From NCBI GenBank assembly GCA_038326025.1, contig JBBQJP010000016.1:18278-82277 (forward strand): a stretch of 64,000 bases of DNA, given 5' to 3'. The number at the start of each line of letters is the position of its first letter. The stretch's first letter is position 1. The position numbers and the translations under genes are program-made. Under the pieces are notes generated by a model, which was given only the letters and a program-made list of their open reading frames with translations, made no database searches and had not been told where the DNA came from. The DNA comes from CAISIP01 sp038326025. GTDB lineage: Bacteria; Pseudomonadota; Gammaproteobacteria; Burkholderiales; Burkholderiaceae_C. This document shows positions 62,897 through 64,000 of this stretch, piece by piece.

Positions 62897-63997
62897 CTCA
62901 GTAGTCCGAAATATAGGCGACTGACGGTGTCTTGAAGAATGATCGAACGAGTCGACGATTTTTTTGCATGTCGCGCAGTTGCTGGTCGACGCGAATTGCG
63001 AGTTGCTCGCCTGCTCGCAATGGGTTGCGGGCCACGCCAGTGCGCTTGACGTGACTCCATACCAACTCGTCCGGGTTCAGGTCTGGTGCGTAGCCAGGCA
63101 AGATGTGCATGCTCAGCTTGCCCTGAGTGGATTCGATGTATTCGCGCACATTGGCCTTCTTGTGCGCAGGCAATCCATCGACTACCAGGTGCACGGGCTT
63201 GCTGCGACCCTTCATCATCTTTTTGAGCAAGTCGATGAACAGTTCGGCGTTGAGCGCGCCCTGGTAGGTTGCGAACCAGAAGCCGCCCTTGGCATTGACG
63301 GCCGATGCGGCCGAGATCGATTGGCGTTGGCCGGGCCGCTCGATGACCGGAGTCTTCCCTTTGGGCGCCCAGGTCTTGCCGTGCACGGTGTCGGCTCGAA
63401 ATCCAGACTCGTCCCAGAAGTAGATGTCGGCCCCGCGTTTTCTTGCCGCCGCTGCTATGCCGGGGTAGGTCTCGCGCTGCCAGCGCTCGATAGCCTGCGG
63501 ATCGCGCTGGTAGGCGCGCTGCAATGGCTTTTGCGGGGTCAGACCCAGACGGGCAAGTACCCTGCCCACCGCAGTGACTCCCAGGCGCACTCCGAACTTC
63601 TGCTCGATCAAGGTCGCTGCGATCTGGCGCGTCCACAGCCCGAAGTCCAGTCCATATTGGCGCGGATCCTTGCCATTGATCCAACGAAATACCTGGGCTT
63701 GTTGCGCCGCAGTGAGCTTGGAGGGTCGACCTGTGGCCGGGCGCGACGCCAACGCGCGCTCTCCATTTCCTCGGCCCGACGCCGCTTTGAGCCACCGATA
63801 GATCGATGTCCGATTCATCCCCAGCGACTTCACCACAGCGGACGGTTTCTCGCCTTCTTTGACCCGACGCAACGCGAGCAATCGAAATTCCTCCAACGTC
63901 GCGTGATCCAGCGTGCGGCCATCTCGTTTCATGCGTCATGAGACTATCACCTCATCGCAAAGTTCCACAATCGTCGCTTTAATTACGGACTAGTGAG
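62897..63997 (-). mobile_element. Complete IS630-family insertion sequence with TA target duplication
   Basis: The element is about 1101 bp. Its imperfect inverted ends begin CTCAGTAGTCCG (62897 onward) and, on the other strand, CTCACTAGTCCG (63997 backward), matching at 14 of the first 16 positions. TA dinucleotides flank both ends (62895-62896 and 63998-63999), as expected for IS630/Tc1-type targets. It carries a single transposase gene and interrupts a methyltransferase gene. Confidence 0.88.
62898..63932 (-). CDS. IS630-family transposase
   Basis: The 344-residue protein has an N-terminal HTH (EEFRLLALRRVKEGEKPS, then LGMNRTSIYRWLKA), a second winged-helix-like part and a DDE catalytic domain. 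The catalytic acids are recognisable as Asp in YFWDESGFR, Asp in HLVVDGLPAHK and Glu in YAPDLNPDELVWSHVK. The single frame appears intact, with no frameshift of the type seen in many IS630 members. The TGA stop lies inside the terminal inverted repeat. The transposase is presumably active or recently so. Confidence 0.94.
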   Translation of the reverse strand: MKRDGRTLDHATLEEFRLLALRRVKEGEKPSAVVKSLGMNRTSIYRWLKAASGRGNGERALASRPATGRPSKLTAAQQAQVFRWINGKDPRQYGLDFGLWTRQIAATLIEQKFGVRLGVTAVGRVLARLGLTPQKPLQRAYQRDPQAIERWQRETYPGIAAAARKRGADIYFWDESGFRADTVHGKTWAPKGKTPVIERPGQRQSISAASAVNAKGGFWFATYQGALNAELFIDLLKKMMKGRSKPVHLVVDGLPAHKKANVREYIESTQGKLSMHILPGYAPDLNPDELVWSHVKRTGVARNPLRAGEQLAIRVDQQLRDMQKNRRLVRSFFKTPSVAYISDY

Positions 63998-64000
63998 TAA

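Overview
The window is high-GC and densely packed, and looks like a betaproteobacterium of the order Burkholderiales, perhaps Comamonadaceae. The evidence is a five-gene branched-chain amino acid (HAAT) ABC transporter, a pentapeptide MXKDX repeat protein, 4-hydroxybenzoate hydroxylase with an IclR-type regulator, and the codon bias. The taxonomic placement is inference. No rRNA, tRNA or CRISPR array was seen.

Layout. Positions 1-6 kb hold small membrane and secreted proteins, a flagellar-rod-like protein, VanZ and Sel1 proteins, SlyX, an ornithine cyclodeaminase family enzyme, an SRAP-domain protein, and a surface-adhesin-E-type gene broken by an in-frame amber codon. Positions 6.2-10.9 kb hold the ABC transporter operon, with an intrinsic terminator after the binding-protein gene. 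Positions 11-18 kb hold the MXKDX protein, a sirtuin, a class A penicillin-binding protein, and an MscS channel followed by a DHA2 exporter. Positions 18-22 kb are a cyclase graveyard: one intact class III cyclase with TolB-like and TPR domains, a head-to-head degenerate copy, a C-terminal cyclase scar and a degraded glycine-zipper protein.

The main feature is 22.1-51.2 kb on the minus strand. It is a nearly gapless run of eight genes: four giant hybrid histidine kinases (about 1927, 1652, 2975 and 2391 residues, with about 5, 5, 14 and 8 GAF-type modules), a Phd/YefM-PIN toxin-antitoxin pair lodged between the second and third kinases, and then an HPt protein and a response-regulator/nucleotide-cyclase. 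Junctions are -11 to +91 bp. Every kinase has an intact phospho-acceptor His, an ATPase domain and two receiver domains. The simplest reading is a multi-input phosphorelay: many GAF sensors, four hybrid kinases, the HPt, then the REC-cyclase with cAMP or a related nucleotide as output. No DNA-binding regulator is present in the run.

Positions 51.4-57 kb hold a dienelactone hydrolase family protein, a DMT transporter, a ureidoglycolate lyase family protein, the divergent pobR/pobA pair with a clear three-repeat operator, and a family III CoA-transferase. Positions 57-64 kb look acquired: a mer module (merR, merT, merP and a small Cys-rich protein) without merA, a truncated VOC protein, a pyrF with an altered catalytic motif, a Tat-type serine hydrolase, a membrane protein, and a methyltransferase gene broken by an amber codon and then by a complete IS630-family element with TA flanks.
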